Shown here: one piece after another, positions 1 through 8,627 of the stretch | How positions within the stretch are numbered: position 1 is the stretch's first letter | How the letters are laid out: each line of letters opens with the position of its first letter | Assembly: GCA_038255145.1 (NCBI GenBank) | Contig: JBBSLP010000040.1 | Span: 1-54,872 of the forward strand | DNA: 54,872 nt | DNA from: WHTX01 sp038255145 | GTDB taxonomy: Bacteria > Actinomycetota > Acidimicrobiia > Acidimicrobiales > CAIXPF01 | Reading direction: 5' to 3' | Position numbers and translations under genes: made by a program | The notes under the pieces: generated by a model | Told to the model about the DNA's origin: nothing | The model's input: only the letters and a program-made list of their open reading frames with translations | Database searches by the model: none

Positions 1-161
1 TACCGATCCGGCAACGCCCGCCACTGGCAACCCGTCGCCGCGACAAAGAAGATCGCGTCGACGACCGCCCGGCGATCGTTCTTTATCGGACGGCCCATCT
101 TCCCGGGCTTCCAATACGGGGCGAACAGGTCCGCGATGAGCGCCCACTCCTCATCACTCAT
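1..161 (-). CDS. IS5-family transposase, N-terminal part (runs off window)
   Basis: The reverse strand reads MSDEEWALIADLFAP, then a GRP motif and RRAVVDAIFFVAATGCQWR, which is the N-terminal DUF4096-type DNA-binding region of IS5/IS4-family transposases. The frame is still open at the window edge, so the catalytic DDE part lies outside. I start at the ATG at 161 because family members usually begin close to this motif. The frame stays open back to GTG codons at 224/221, so a slightly longer protein is possible. It lies downstream of the HNH gene and in the same direction, which suggests the element inserted there. Confidence 0.75.
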   Translation of the reverse strand, partial: MSDEEWALIADLFAPYWKPGKMGRPIKNDRRAVVDAIFFVAATGCQWRALPDR

Positions 162-272
162 ATCGCCGTGAGCTGTACGCCACTGCGCGACCTTCGACAC
201 TGGTGCTTTCTCGATAACCACCACCCTACGCGACCGGCTACACCCAAAACAAGCCTAAAACCACACCACCAG

Positions 273-295
273 GACAAATAATCCGAACAGCCTCT
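273..295 (-). mobile_element. Possible terminal inverted repeat of the IS5-type element
   Basis: Read on the minus strand from 295 the sequence begins GAGGCTGTTCGGATTATTTG. It resembles the GGCTGTTC-type ends of some IS5-group elements and sits 50-130 bp upstream of the transposase start, where an end is expected. The other end is outside the window, so neither the repeat nor a target duplication can be confirmed. Confidence 0.3.
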
Positions 296-387
296 GAGAT
301 CGGAGCCGTGCCCTTCGACCGGGCGCTTCCGAGCGTGCCCCAACTGGGAACGCTCAGAAGCACGGTCTGACGCCTTGGCGAGGTCGG

Positions 388-1734
388 TCATCCGTAGGGA
401 TCGGCTACAGCCGGCGGATCCGTATCGTCCTCGCTGCGGAAGCGGATCTCGTCGTCGTGTCCGGGGTCCGATCCTGTCGCCGGCCGGGACAGGGCGGCGG
501 CGTCGGTTGGACCAGCACCGGGACGGCCGGAGTCGTCGGGTGGGTACGGGTCGGGGCGCGTGGAGGTGGTGTCGGATTGCCAGGGGGTGATGATGTAGGG
601 GGTGCGGTCGGGCCAGCGGACGCAGGGTCGTCCGTTGTCGATGGTGATCGACCATTTGTCTTTGTGGGTGAACGTGTGGTGTGTTCTACACAACAACGCC
701 CCGTTGTTCATCGAGGTGGGTCCGCCGTGTTCCCAGTGTTGGCAGTGGTGGATGTCGGTCCATGATGGTTTACGGTCACAGCCGGGGAACACGCAACCAC
801 GATCACGGAAGGTGATGGCCCGGCGGATGGCCAGTGTCCAGCGTTGGGTGGTCCGTCCCACGTCGAGGACTTCGCCCAACGCGTTGAGCACGATCCGATA
901 GGCGGAGGAGTCGCAGGCCCCGACGGGCCGGTCAGCTTCGGCGACGTCGTAGGGGACGACGACGGCGACGCGGTGCCGGTCGGGAGCGGAGTCCTCGGAA
1001 GGTTCGCGGCGGAACGATTGGGCGCACAGGTCGACCAAGGCGATGCCTCGCAGGACCGAGCCGGGTTTGGCGGCCAGGGAGGGGTCGTCGCGGGCGGCGC
1101 GCATGAGGGGCTCGACGATGGCTTCGAGGGCGGCGGCGACGATGTCGCCGTCGTCGCCGACCAGGGTGCCCTTCAGGTGGCGCACCCCGCCCGACGTCTC
1201 GGACAGGTAGACCTCGGTGACCGGCTCTTTGACCGGTTCTGGCTGGTCAGACGCATCGTCAGCGTGGCTGAGCCACGTGTTGGTCGTCGCCCGGAAGTCC
1301 CGGGCCGCCAGCGTGAGGGCCTGGGCCAAGAGGACGGCTTCGTCGCGCACGGCGAACGCCGGGTACTTCGCCGCGCACCCGGACGGGGAACGCAGGCTGT
1401 CGGCGGGGACCAGGCCGACGGCGGCGGGTTCGACGACGGAGGGCAGTAGGCGCATGGCGACCCCGTCACGGACCCGGCCCTGGTGGGCGTGGCGTGACGA
1501 GCGGGTCCGTTCGGCCAGCCAGTTCGCCGCCGAGGGGGCACCGACGACACCCCACAGGCCGCTGCGATGGAACGCGTCCTGACACACCGCGGCGTACGCC
1601 GTGGCAGCATTGACCAGACGTTCGGAGAGCAGCGCATCATCACCCGAACGGGGAATGGTGGAACCGCCTGCGGTGGCAGCGGCCAGCGCGGTGATCATCG
1701 CGTCGATGTCGAGAACTTCGGGGCCGCCTGCCAT
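388..1734 (-). CDS. DUF222 / 13E12-repeat family HNH endonuclease
   Basis: A 448-residue protein with an N-terminal helical DUF222 region (about 1-280) and a C-terminal HNH nuclease domain (about 305-365). The nuclease domain shows RDRGCVFPGC, then DIHHCQHWEHGG and NNGALLCRTHH, giving the paired zinc-binding CxxC-type cysteines and the HH/N/H catalytic pattern. A Pro/Asp-rich tail follows. These proteins are abundant in actinobacteria and some are SOS-induced in mycobacteria; their biological role is unsettled. The ATG at 1734 is 6 nt after a TATGAT -10 box, implying a leaderless transcript, and an SOS-box-like palindrome overlaps the -35 region. Confidence 0.9.
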   Translation of the reverse strand: MAGGPEVLDIDAMITALAAATAGGSTIPRSGDDALLSERLVNAATAYAAVCQDAFHRSGLWGVVGAPSAANWLAERTRSSRHAHQGRVRDGVAMRLLPSVVEPAAVGLVPADSLRSPSGCAAKYPAFAVRDEAVLLAQALTLAARDFRATTNTWLSHADDASDQPEPVKEPVTEVYLSETSGGVRHLKGTLVGDDGDIVAAALEAIVEPLMRAARDDPSLAAKPGSVLRGIALVDLCAQSFRREPSEDSAPDRHRVAVVVPYDVAEADRPVGACDSSAYRIVLNALGEVLDVGRTTQRWTLAIRRAITFRDRGCVFPGCDRKPSWTDIHHCQHWEHGGPTSMNNGALLCRTHHTFTHKDKWSITIDNGRPCVRWPDRTPYIITPWQSDTTSTRPDPYPPDDSGRPGAGPTDAAALSRPATGSDPGHDDEIRFRSEDDTDPPAVADPYG

Positions 1735-1740
1735 GCACGC

Positions 1741-1780
1741 ATCATAGCGTTGATAGACTTCGATACGAACTCATGTTCGA
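1741..1780 (-). promoter_or_regulatory. Promoter with LexA/SOS-box-like operator for the HNH gene
   Basis: On the minus strand a TCGAAC-ATGA-GTTCGT palindrome occupies 1780-1765. It differs at one base from the actinobacterial SOS box TCGAAC-N4-GTTCGA. TATGAT at 1746-1741 is a near-consensus -10 box, 17-18 bp below the box, and it ends 6 nt before the ATG. A repressor here would cover the -35 region. LexA is not encoded in the window, so the regulator is inferred. Confidence 0.65.
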
Positions 1781-1914
1781 GATATCTTGAGGTTCACCTG
1801 ATGCGTCACATCGATCCCTGACGGTGGCATCTCGTCCGACAGCAGGGAGCGCCACGGCGTGCTGGCGTCGGCTGTCGCCGGGCTCCGGGCGACGCCGTCG
1901 GGCAGGATGCACAC

Positions 1915-2442
1915 GTGGGCTCACGATCCGGAGGCGTCCGCCGTCCACCGGGGGTGCCCGTGCAACCGTTCGACGAGGTGGTGAGGGAACACGGCACCGT
2001 GGTCATGCGGGTGTGTCGGGCCCTGCTCGGGCCCACCGACGCCGAGGACGCCTGGTCCGAGACCTTCCTGTCCGCCCTGCGCGCCTACCCCCGGCTGCGA
2101 CCCGACAGCGACGTACGGGCCTGGCTGGTCACCATCGCCCACCGCAAGGCCATCGATCAGCTGCGGGGAGCGGGCCGCCGGGCCATCCCCGCCGAAGGCG
2201 TAGGCGAGCGGGTGCCCGCCACCGAGCCCGCCCAACCCCCCGATGACGACCTGTGGGCCGCGCTCGCCGCCCTCCCCTTCAAGCAACGGGGCGCGGTGGC
2301 CTACCACCACGTGGCCGGCCTGCCCTACGCCGAGGTCGGCGAGCTGCTGGGCAGCGGTGAGGCCGCCGCCCGCCGCTCCGCCGCCGACGGCATCAAGGCC
2401 CTGCGTCGCGCCTACCGGACCCGCCCCAGCCACGCCCCCTGA
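1915..2442 (+). CDS. ECF-type RNA polymerase sigma-70 factor
   Basis: A 175-residue protein with sigma region 2 (about 18-85: FDEVVREHGTVVMRVCRALLG, then AEDAWSETFLSAL and DVRAWLVTIAHRKAIDQLR) and sigma region 4 (about 115-165: ALAALPFKQRGAVAYHHVAG followed by the helix-turn-helix YAEVGELLGSGEAAARRSAADG). This is the size and order of ECF sigma factors. The GTG at 1915 is 6 nt after CAGGAT, a TANNNT-like -10 box, which favours a leaderless start; in-frame GTGs at 1954 and 1960 would trim a short tail. No anti-sigma gene is next to it, so the signal it answers to is unknown. Confidence 0.88.
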   Translation: MGSRSGGVRRPPGVPVQPFDEVVREHGTVVMRVCRALLGPTDAEDAWSETFLSALRAYPRLRPDSDVRAWLVTIAHRKAIDQLRGAGRRAIPAEGVGERVPATEPAQPPDDDLWAALAALPFKQRGAVAYHHVAGLPYAEVGELLGSGEAAARRSAADGIKALRRAYRTRPSHAP

Positions 2443-2450
2443 ACCCGGAC

Positions 2451-2480
2451 GACCGCCCCGCCGGCGGCGGCGGGACGGTC
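2451..2480. terminator. Terminator-like hairpin between convergent genes
   Basis: GACCGCCCCGCCG and CGGCGGGACGGTC form 13-bp arms with one mismatch around a 4-nt loop, just after the sigma-factor stop and before the LLM stop on the other strand. There is no T-tract, as is common in high-GC actinobacteria. Confidence 0.55.
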
Positions 2481-2524
2481 GAGCGGGCGGGACGGCGAAG
2501 GCGGACATCCACGACGGCCAGGGC

Positions 2525-3595
2525 TCAGCCCCAGGCGTGCAGCTCGGGCAGGACCTCGCGGGCGAAGAGCTGCATGGACGAGTTGGCGTCCTCGGGGGAG
2601 ATGCCGCCGAAGCGGAAGGACACGGCCAGCTCGTAGGGCCCGATGACGTCCTTGCGGGTGGTGAAGTGCTCGAGGATCTGCTCGGGGGTGCCGTAGGCGT
2701 TGGCGGCCAGGAAGCTCTCGGCGTAGGTCTCGAAGCCGATGTCCCGCAACATCTCCGCCCCCACCGCGTATTGCTGGTAGCCGGCGGTGTCCTTGAAGTG
2801 GGTGCCCATGACCTCGTAGTGCTCGAGGATGGACTCCAGGTACGAGCGCAGGTGGCGCTCGGCCACCTCCCGGGCCCGGTCACCGTCGTGGTCGCACACC
2901 ACCAGGTCCACGGTCAGCGGGCCCGGGGCCTCCTCACCCCAGGTGTCGAGGTACTCACGCCGGTACTGCTCGAGCCCGGGCAGGCGGGCCTCCCACTGCT
3001 TCTCCCCGAACAGCAGCATGCGGGCCTTCACCGCGGCGCAGGCCGACACCGAGTCGGGCGAGCCGGCCACCGCGTAGAGGCGACCGTCCCACGGCCGGCT
3101 GGGCCGGGGGCGGATCTCCGTGCGGGGGATGTCGTAGTACTCGCCCTTGGACTCGATGAACCCCGTGTGCAGCGCCTCGACCACGATCTTGGACGACTCG
3201 TCGAAGCGCCCCCGGGCCTCGTCCATGCCGATGCCGTCGAAGTGGGCGTACTCCCGCCGCGACAGGCCCCGGCCCATGCCGAAGCGCACCCGGCCCCCCG
3301 ACAGCAGGTCGAGCAGGGAGATGCGCTCGGCCACCCGCAGGGGGTCGTTCCAGGGCAGGATCACCGCGGCGGTGCCCACGTGGATGCGCGACGTCTTGGC
3401 GGCCAGGTAGGCAAGCAGCTCGATGTTGTCGGGGCACAGGGCGTAGTCGAAGAAGTGGTGCTCGACGGCCCACACCACGTCGAAGCCCAGCTCCTCGGCC
3501 TGGAGGGCCAGGCTGAGCTCGTCTGCGTAGACCTGCTCGTCGGACAGGCCTTCCCACCCGTGCGCGGACCACATCGTCTGGATGCCGACGTCCAT
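2525..3595 (-). CDS. LLM-class flavin-dependent oxidoreductase (last gene of catabolic operon)
   Basis: A 356-residue luciferase-like monooxygenase fold protein. Visible hallmarks are AEELGFDVVWAVEHHFFDY near residue 35, TSRIHVGTAAVILPWNDPLRVAE near 70-90, then LLDLLSGGRVRFGMGRGLSRREY. It resembles flavin-using monooxygenases of the bacterial luciferase group rather than the short F420-type reductases. It follows a CoA-transferase by about 100 bp on the same strand and closes an operon of CoA-ester catabolism genes, so an oxygenation step in that pathway is likely. The substrate cannot be told from sequence. Confidence 0.85.
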   Translation of the reverse strand: MDVGIQTMWSAHGWEGLSDEQVYADELSLALQAEELGFDVVWAVEHHFFDYALCPDNIELLAYLAAKTSRIHVGTAAVILPWNDPLRVAERISLLDLLSGGRVRFGMGRGLSRREYAHFDGIGMDEARGRFDESSKIVVEALHTGFIESKGEYYDIPRTEIRPRPSRPWDGRLYAVAGSPDSVSACAAVKARMLLFGEKQWEARLPGLEQYRREYLDTWGEEAPGPLTVDLVVCDHDGDRAREVAERHLRSYLESILEHYEVMGTHFKDTAGYQQYAVGAEMLRDIGFETYAESFLAANAYGTPEQILEHFTTRKDVIGPYELAVSFRFGGISPEDANSSMQLFAREVLPELHAWG

Positions 3596-3697
3596 CGTCT
3601 GTTCCCCCCTGTAGCTGTCTTGCTGGCTGTCCTGGAACTGGCTGTCAGTGCTGGTCGTTGCGATCGGTAGCGGTGTGCGGGCTGCCGGGCCCAGGGC

Positions 3698-4903
3698 TCA
3701 GCCCGGTGGCGGGGCCAGCAGGATGCCCCGCTCGTGGAGCTCGTCGAGCTCGGCGTCGCTGACGTCGAGCCAGTCGGCCACGGCGTCGCGGTTGTGCTCG
3801 CCGAGGAAGGCGGCCGGTCCCGACACCCCGGCGTCGAGGCCGGAGAAGCGGTAGGGCGACTGCACCACCCGGCGGCGTCCTCCGGCCCGGTCGTCGACGT
3901 CGGTGATGATGCCCGTCTGGGCGATGGTGCGCTGGCGGGCGTGGGCGTCGCGGTGGGGGTGCACGTCACCCCAGGCCAGGTTGGCCGCGTCGAGCTGGGT
4001 GATGAGCGAGGGCCGGTCGTCGAAGGACACCAGGAAGGCGTCGATGGCCTGGCGCCGGGCCACCACCTTGTCCTCGATGGTGGCGCCGGGCCCCGAGGGG
4101 TCGACCAGGCCGCAGCGCCGCGACAGCTGGTGCCACAGCCACTTCTCGTCCCCGGCGATGATGATGGGCCCCCCGGTGGCCTCGTAGATGGCGTTGCCGG
4201 GGCGGATGGCGGGCTGGCCGTCGAGCAGGCCCTGGGTGCCGTCGTCGGAGGAGACCATGGCCGCGACCATGGCCACGTCGACGTGCTGGCCCTCGCCGGT
4301 GCGGGCGGCGTGGTGGTAGGCGGCCAGCAGGCCGACCACGCCGTGCAGGGCGGTGAACACATCGGCCGCCGACAGGGCCAGGTCGGTGGGCTGATCACCG
4401 TCGAGGTGGGCCTGGCGGTCGAGCAGGCCGATCTCGGCGTGCACGATGGGGGCGTAGGAGGCCCGGTCCCGCTCGGGCCCGTCCTGGCCGAACCCGGAGA
4501 TGGACAGCAGCACCACGGCCGGGTTCGCCGCGTGCAGCGCCTCCCAGCCCAGGCCGAAGCGCTCCATGATGCCGGGGCGGAAGTTCTCGATGACGATGTC
4601 GGCCTCGGCCACCAGGCGCAGCACGAGCTCGGCCGCCCCCGGCGCGGCCAGGTCGATGCAGATGGAGCGCTTGCCCAGGTTGTGGGCCGTGTAGGACCCA
4701 CCGATGCCGGCAACCCGCCGACCCCACCCCCGGCTGATGTCACCCTCGGGAGGTTCGACCTTGACCACGTCGGCCCCCAGGTCCGACAGCATGCGCCCGG
4801 CGAAGGGCCCGGCTATGACCCGCCCCAGGTCCAGCACCCTGGTCCCGGCCAGGGGCCGCTCCCGGCCCGCCGACGCGGCCGCCTCCGAGCCTCCGACAGC
4901 CAC
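3698..4903 (-). CDS. Family III (CaiB/BaiF-type) CoA-transferase
   Basis: A 401-residue family III CoA-transferase. It has the N-terminal signature GTRVLDLGRVIAGPFAGRML with LGADVVKVEPPEGD, then VIENFRPGIMERFGLGWE. The catalytic aspartate that carries the acyl group in formyl-CoA transferase falls at Asp181 (SAADVFTALHG), exactly 25 residues before the end of TGEG, as in the other intact copy here. The enzyme should move CoA between carboxylic acids without ATP. Its ATG lies 1 nt after the stop of the acyl-CoA dehydrogenase gene, indicating translational coupling: acid activation and dehydrogenation go together. Confidence 0.9.
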   Translation of the reverse strand: MAVGGSEAAASAGRERPLAGTRVLDLGRVIAGPFAGRMLSDLGADVVKVEPPEGDISRGWGRRVAGIGGSYTAHNLGKRSICIDLAAPGAAELVLRLVAEADIVIENFRPGIMERFGLGWEALHAANPAVVLLSISGFGQDGPERDRASYAPIVHAEIGLLDRQAHLDGDQPTDLALSAADVFTALHGVVGLLAAYHHAARTGEGQHVDVAMVAAMVSSDDGTQGLLDGQPAIRPGNAIYEATGGPIIIAGDEKWLWHQLSRRCGLVDPSGPGATIEDKVVARRQAIDAFLVSFDDRPSLITQLDAANLAWGDVHPHRDAHARQRTIAQTGIITDVDDRAGGRRRVVQSPYRFSGLDAGVSGPAAFLGEHNRDAVADWLDVSDAELDELHERGILLAPPPG

Positions 4904-4904
4904 C

Positions 4905-6146
4905 TCAGCCCCCCGACGGGGGGACGCGGCTGAAGGGCACGTCGGCGTCGACCCGGGGCTCGGCGGGCAGGCCCAGCACCCGTTCGGCCAGGTGGTTGCG
5001 CTGGATCTCGTCGGTGCCCCCGGCGATGGACATCGACGGCGTGCTCAGGGCGAAGTACTGGAAGCCGGCCTCGGGGGCGTCGTCCCCCATGAGCTGGCCG
5101 TGGGGGCCCTGGACACCGAGGCCCACGTCGCGCTGGCCCCGGGTCAGGTCCGACACGGTGATCTTGGAGATGGCCCCCTCGACCCCGGGCAGGGGCCGGG
5201 CGCCGCCCGCCGAGCGCACCCGCATGTTGGTGTAGTTCATGAGCTGGCGGCGGGTGTGCAGGTAGGCCAGGTCCTGGCGCACGTGGGGATCGGAGTCGGC
5301 GCCGAAACGGCTGACCAGGTCGGCCATCTGCCGCCCCGCCCCCCGGCTCGACCCCGCCGCGGCCATGCGCTTGCGCTCCTCCTCGAGCACCTGGCCCACC
5401 GGCAGATCGAGGGGCACCTTGCCGAAGGGCCCACCCTCGTGGGAGGCGGGGTTGAACGAGTTCTTCTCGTGGGCCAGGAACGTGCGGTTCACGGCCCAGC
5501 CCCCACCCACGTCGCCCAGGCGGTCGGCGTCGCTGACCTGGGCCTCGTTGAAGAAGACCTCGTTGAAGCGGGCATCCCCCGTCATCTGGCGCAAGGGGCG
5601 GATCTCGACGCCGGGCTGGTCCCGGGGCATGAGGAAGAAGGTCAGCCCGGCGTGCTTGGGCACCTCCCAGTCCGTGCGGGCCAGCAGCATGCCGAAGTCG
5701 ACCACGTCGGCGCTCGACGTCCAGATCTTCGACCCGGTGACCACCCACTCGTCACCGTCGCGCTCGGCCCGGGTGCGCACCGCGGCAAGGTCGGAGCCGG
5801 CTTCGGGCTCGGACAGCATCTGGCACGTCGTCCACCCCTCGACGGCCATGCCCCACAGGTAGCGCCGGGTCTGGTCCTCGTCGCCGTGGACGAAGAACAT
5901 GTGGGACAAGAGCGAGGGGCCGATGCCCGAGGGCGGCCCCAGGGCCCCCACCCGACGACGCTCCTCGCGCACCACCTTGGCCTGGGCGATGGACAGGCCC
6001 CGACCCCAGTAGGCCTCGGGCCAGCTCGGGTAGGCCCAGCGGTCCTCCATCATGGCGCGGAACCAGACGCCCGTGGGCATCTCGGGGTCCCAGTTGGCCT
6101 CGTACCAGGCCCGGGCCTCGGCCCGCAGTGCGTCCTGGTCGGTCAC
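4905..6146 (-). CDS. Acyl-CoA dehydrogenase family protein
   Basis: A 413-residue acyl-CoA dehydrogenase. It shows MLSEPEAGSDLAAVRTRAERDGDEWVV with GSKIWTSSA (flavin/substrate contact), then the C-terminal SIAGGTDEIQRNHLAERVLGLP. The residue aligned with the catalytic Glu of medium-chain enzymes (YEGT) is Gly here (AGGT), as in many actinobacterial FadE proteins whose base lies elsewhere. I use the GTG at 6146 because AGGGAGGGA sits about 7 nt upstream; an in-frame ATG farther out has no such site. It probably oxidises the CoA ester formed by the neighbouring transferases, at an alpha-beta position. Confidence 0.88.
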   Translation of the reverse strand: MTDQDALRAEARAWYEANWDPEMPTGVWFRAMMEDRWAYPSWPEAYWGRGLSIAQAKVVREERRRVGALGPPSGIGPSLLSHMFFVHGDEDQTRRYLWGMAVEGWTTCQMLSEPEAGSDLAAVRTRAERDGDEWVVTGSKIWTSSADVVDFGMLLARTDWEVPKHAGLTFFLMPRDQPGVEIRPLRQMTGDARFNEVFFNEAQVSDADRLGDVGGGWAVNRTFLAHEKNSFNPASHEGGPFGKVPLDLPVGQVLEEERKRMAAAGSSRGAGRQMADLVSRFGADSDPHVRQDLAYLHTRRQLMNYTNMRVRSAGGARPLPGVEGAISKITVSDLTRGQRDVGLGVQGPHGQLMGDDAPEAGFQYFALSTPSMSIAGGTDEIQRNHLAERVLGLPAEPRVDADVPFSRVPPSGG

Positions 6147-6253
6147 GATCGATCCCTCCCTCACCATGGCGTGCGTCATCCCCACCGCGTCCCCACCGTC
6201 CACCGCATCCCCATCCCGCCCGTGCACCCCATCAAGACCCTCCGCCCGGACCG

Positions 6254-7510
6254 CTAGCCCACCCCGGGGTTGATGGGGGCATCGGCGATGATGCCCGCTT
6301 CGGTCAGCTCGGCCAGCTCGTCCTCGGACAGGCCGAGCACCCCGCCCAGCACCTCGGCGTTGTGCTCACCGAACAGGGGGGCATGGCGGCGCAGCTGGAG
6401 GTCGGCCTCGGCCATGCGCCAGGTGGGGGCGAACTGCTTGTGGCGGCGCATGCGGGGGTGGGGCACGTGGACCCAGAAGCCCCGACCCAACAGGTGGGGG
6501 TCGTCGAGCACGGCCCCGCTGTCCAGCACCCGACCAGCAGGCACGCCCACGGCCTGCAGCGCCTCCATGGCTCCCTGGGCGGAACGGGCCGCCACCCAGG
6601 CGCCGATGAGCCCATCGAGCTCGTCGTGGCGCGCCCGGCGGGCGTCCACGTCCAGGTCAGCCAGGTCGAGGCGTTCGAGCACGGCGGCCAGGGCCTGCCA
6701 GTCGGCGTCGTCACGACACGACACCACCAGCCACTGCTCGTCGCGGGTGGTGCCCAGCTCGGTGCGCGACGGGCGGGCCCGGTAGCAACCCTGGGGGGCG
6801 AAGCGGGGGCTGCGGTTGCCGTGGTGGACGGGCTCGGCCCCCTCCAGCGACGCAGCCACGAAGGCCTCGCCGGCCATGGCCGCCGTGGTCTCCCGCTGGG
6901 CCAGATCGATGATGGCGCCCTCCCCGGTGCGGTGGCGGCGCAGCAGGGCCAGGGAGATGGCCGTGACCGCGGCCATGCCCGCCACGGGGTCGCCGTAGGC
7001 CACCCCGGCTCGATAGGGCTCACCGTCGCCGTAGCCGGTCATGGAGACGAGGCCGGACATGAGCTCGACCACGGGGCCGAAGCCGACCAGGGCGGCGTCG
7101 GGACCCTCCTTGCCGAAGGCGGCCATGCTGACCACGATCAGGCTGGGCTTGACCGCCCGCAGCACGTCCCAGCCGATGCCCAGCTTGTCGAGCACGTCGG
7201 CCCGGAAGTTCTCGATGACCACGTCGCAGTGCTGCACCAGGTCGAGGAACAGTTCCCGCCCCCGGGGCTGGGCCAGGTCGAGGCTCACCGACTTCTTGTC
7301 GTGGTGCCAGGCCTCGAACCAGTACGAGCTCTCCCACGGGGTGGGGGCTCCGGGCTGGTGGATGAGGGTGCGCCCGTTGTCCCACGCCGAGGGGGACTCG
7401 ATCTTCCACACCTCGGCCCCGAGCTCGGCCAGGCGGGCGGTGGCGGCGGGACCGGCCCAGAAGTGGGTCAGGTCGGCCACCCGCACGCCCTCGAGCGGCA
7501 GTCGTCCCAT
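6254..7510 (-). CDS. Family III CoA-transferase, catalytic member of a pair
   Basis: A 418-residue CaiB-type CoA-transferase: LEGVRVADLTHFWAGPAATARL, ELGAEVWKIESP, VIENFRADVLDKLGIGWD and PVVELMSGLVSMTGYGDGEP. The catalytic aspartate is present as Asp174 (AYGDPVAGMAAV). The ATG at 7510 is 1 nt after the stop codon of the preceding CoA-transferase, which lacks this aspartate, so the two are probably made in equal amounts and may assemble as a heteromer. The stretch from 6147 to 6253 before the acyl-CoA dehydrogenase holds no other gene. Confidence 0.9.
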   Translation of the reverse strand: MGRLPLEGVRVADLTHFWAGPAATARLAELGAEVWKIESPSAWDNGRTLIHQPGAPTPWESSYWFEAWHHDKKSVSLDLAQPRGRELFLDLVQHCDVVIENFRADVLDKLGIGWDVLRAVKPSLIVVSMAAFGKEGPDAALVGFGPVVELMSGLVSMTGYGDGEPYRAGVAYGDPVAGMAAVTAISLALLRRHRTGEGAIIDLAQRETTAAMAGEAFVAASLEGAEPVHHGNRSPRFAPQGCYRARPSRTELGTTRDEQWLVVSCRDDADWQALAAVLERLDLADLDVDARRARHDELDGLIGAWVAARSAQGAMEALQAVGVPAGRVLDSGAVLDDPHLLGRGFWVHVPHPRMRRHKQFAPTWRMAEADLQLRRHAPLFGEHNAEVLGGVLGLSEDELAELTEAGIIADAPINPGVG

Positions 7511-7511
7511 G

Positions 7512-8627
7512 TCAGCGCCCCCGCCGCTCGGCGGCGGCACCGAGCCAGTCGGCCAGCACGGCGTCGGTGTCGGCCCCGGCCTCGTGCAGGTCGCCCTGGT
7601 GCCAGCCCAGCCCGGGGAACGGGCGCCCGGGAACCCGGGCCGGGCCTTCGGGCGTGGCCAGGTCCTCGAAGTAGTCACGTGCGGCCAGGCCGTCCACCTC
7701 GAGCAGGTCACGGGGGGTGAGGGCCACGCCGAAGGGCACGTGGTGGCGGGCACCGAGCTCGAGGATCTCGGCCGGTTCGTGCTCGGCGAAGAAGACGTAG
7801 AGCTTGGCTGTCAGCTCCTCGGCGTGCTCCAGCCGCCGCAGGGGGTCGATGAAGCGGGGATCGTCGAGCTCGGGGTCGCCCACCACCTCGAACAGGGCGG
7901 GGATCTGGCGTTGCAGGCAGAACACGCCGGCCCAGCGGTCCCCGCACGGGTAGATGGACCACACCGGTCGCACCTGGTTGCCCATGCGCAGCTGCACCTG
8001 GTCGCCGTAGGCCGTGCCCGAGGCGTACAGCTCCATGTTGGCCACCGCGCACTCCTGCAGGGAGATGTCCACCCAGTCGCCCTCACCCCCCAACACCCGG
8101 CCCAGGTAGGCGGTCACGGCGGCGGCGGCCCCGTTCAGCCCGCCCAGGTACTGGGCCTGGCTGCCCCCCGTGACCAGGGGGGGGTGGTAGGGGCTGCCGG
8201 TCACCGACATGATCCCACCCATGGCGAAGCTGACGATGTTGGTGGTCTCGAACTGGGCGTAGGGGCCGTCCTGACCGAAGGGGGTCATGGACACCACCAC
8301 CAGCTCGGGCTTGGCCGTCCGCAGGTCGGCCGGGGCCAGGCCCAGGGCGGCCAGCTCACCGGGGCGGCGGTCCTCGACGACGATGTCAGCCTCGAGGGCC
8401 AGGGCTCGCAGCTGGGCGGCATCGACCTCGACCCGGCGCTTGCCCGCCACCAGGTACACCTCCTCGTGGCGGGTCAGGGGCACCCGAACCGGCAGTTCGG
8501 CCCGCACGACCTCGGCCCCGAAGCCGGCCAGCTCGTGGCCGGCGAAGGCGGCGGCGATGCCCCCGCCCACCTCCAGCACCCTGACCCCCTCCAGGGGCAA
8601 GGGCCCGTCCGCGCCGTGGCTGTTCAC
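7512..8627 (-). CDS. Family III CoA-transferase-like protein lacking the catalytic Asp
   Basis: A 371-residue CaiB-type protein: LEGVRVLEVGGGIAAAFAGHEL, FGAEVVRAELPV, then IVVEDRRPGELAALGL and MGGIMSVTGSPYHPP. It is shorter than its neighbour and its N-terminal substrate section is reduced. Ungapped alignment from the GEG motif backwards places Gln159 (SQAQYLGG) at the catalytic aspartate position. It therefore should not form the covalent intermediate itself. It is coupled on both sides: its ATG overlaps the SMP-30 stop by 4 nt (ATGA) and its stop is 1 nt from the next CoA-transferase. Most likely a structural or regulatory subunit. Confidence 0.87.
   Translation of the reverse strand: MNSHGADGPLPLEGVRVLEVGGGIAAAFAGHELAGFGAEVVRAELPVRVPLTRHEEVYLVAGKRRVEVDAAQLRALALEADIVVEDRRPGELAALGLAPADLRTAKPELVVVSMTPFGQDGPYAQFETTNIVSFAMGGIMSVTGSPYHPPLVTGGSQAQYLGGLNGAAAAVTAYLGRVLGGEGDWVDISLQECAVANMELYASGTAYGDQVQLRMGNQVRPVWSIYPCGDRWAGVFCLQRQIPALFEVVGDPELDDPRFIDPLRRLEHAEELTAKLYVFFAEHEPAEILELGARHHVPFGVALTPRDLLEVDGLAARDYFEDLATPEGPARVPGRPFPGLGWHQGDLHEAGADTDAVLADWLGAAAERRGR

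Noticed and set aside
2243..7720. Very long open frames on the plus strand opposite the catabolic operon
   Set aside because: They mirror the codon bias of the minus-strand genes, have Gly/Val/His/Gln-rich nonsense compositions and no domain; typical antisense shadows of GC-rich genes.
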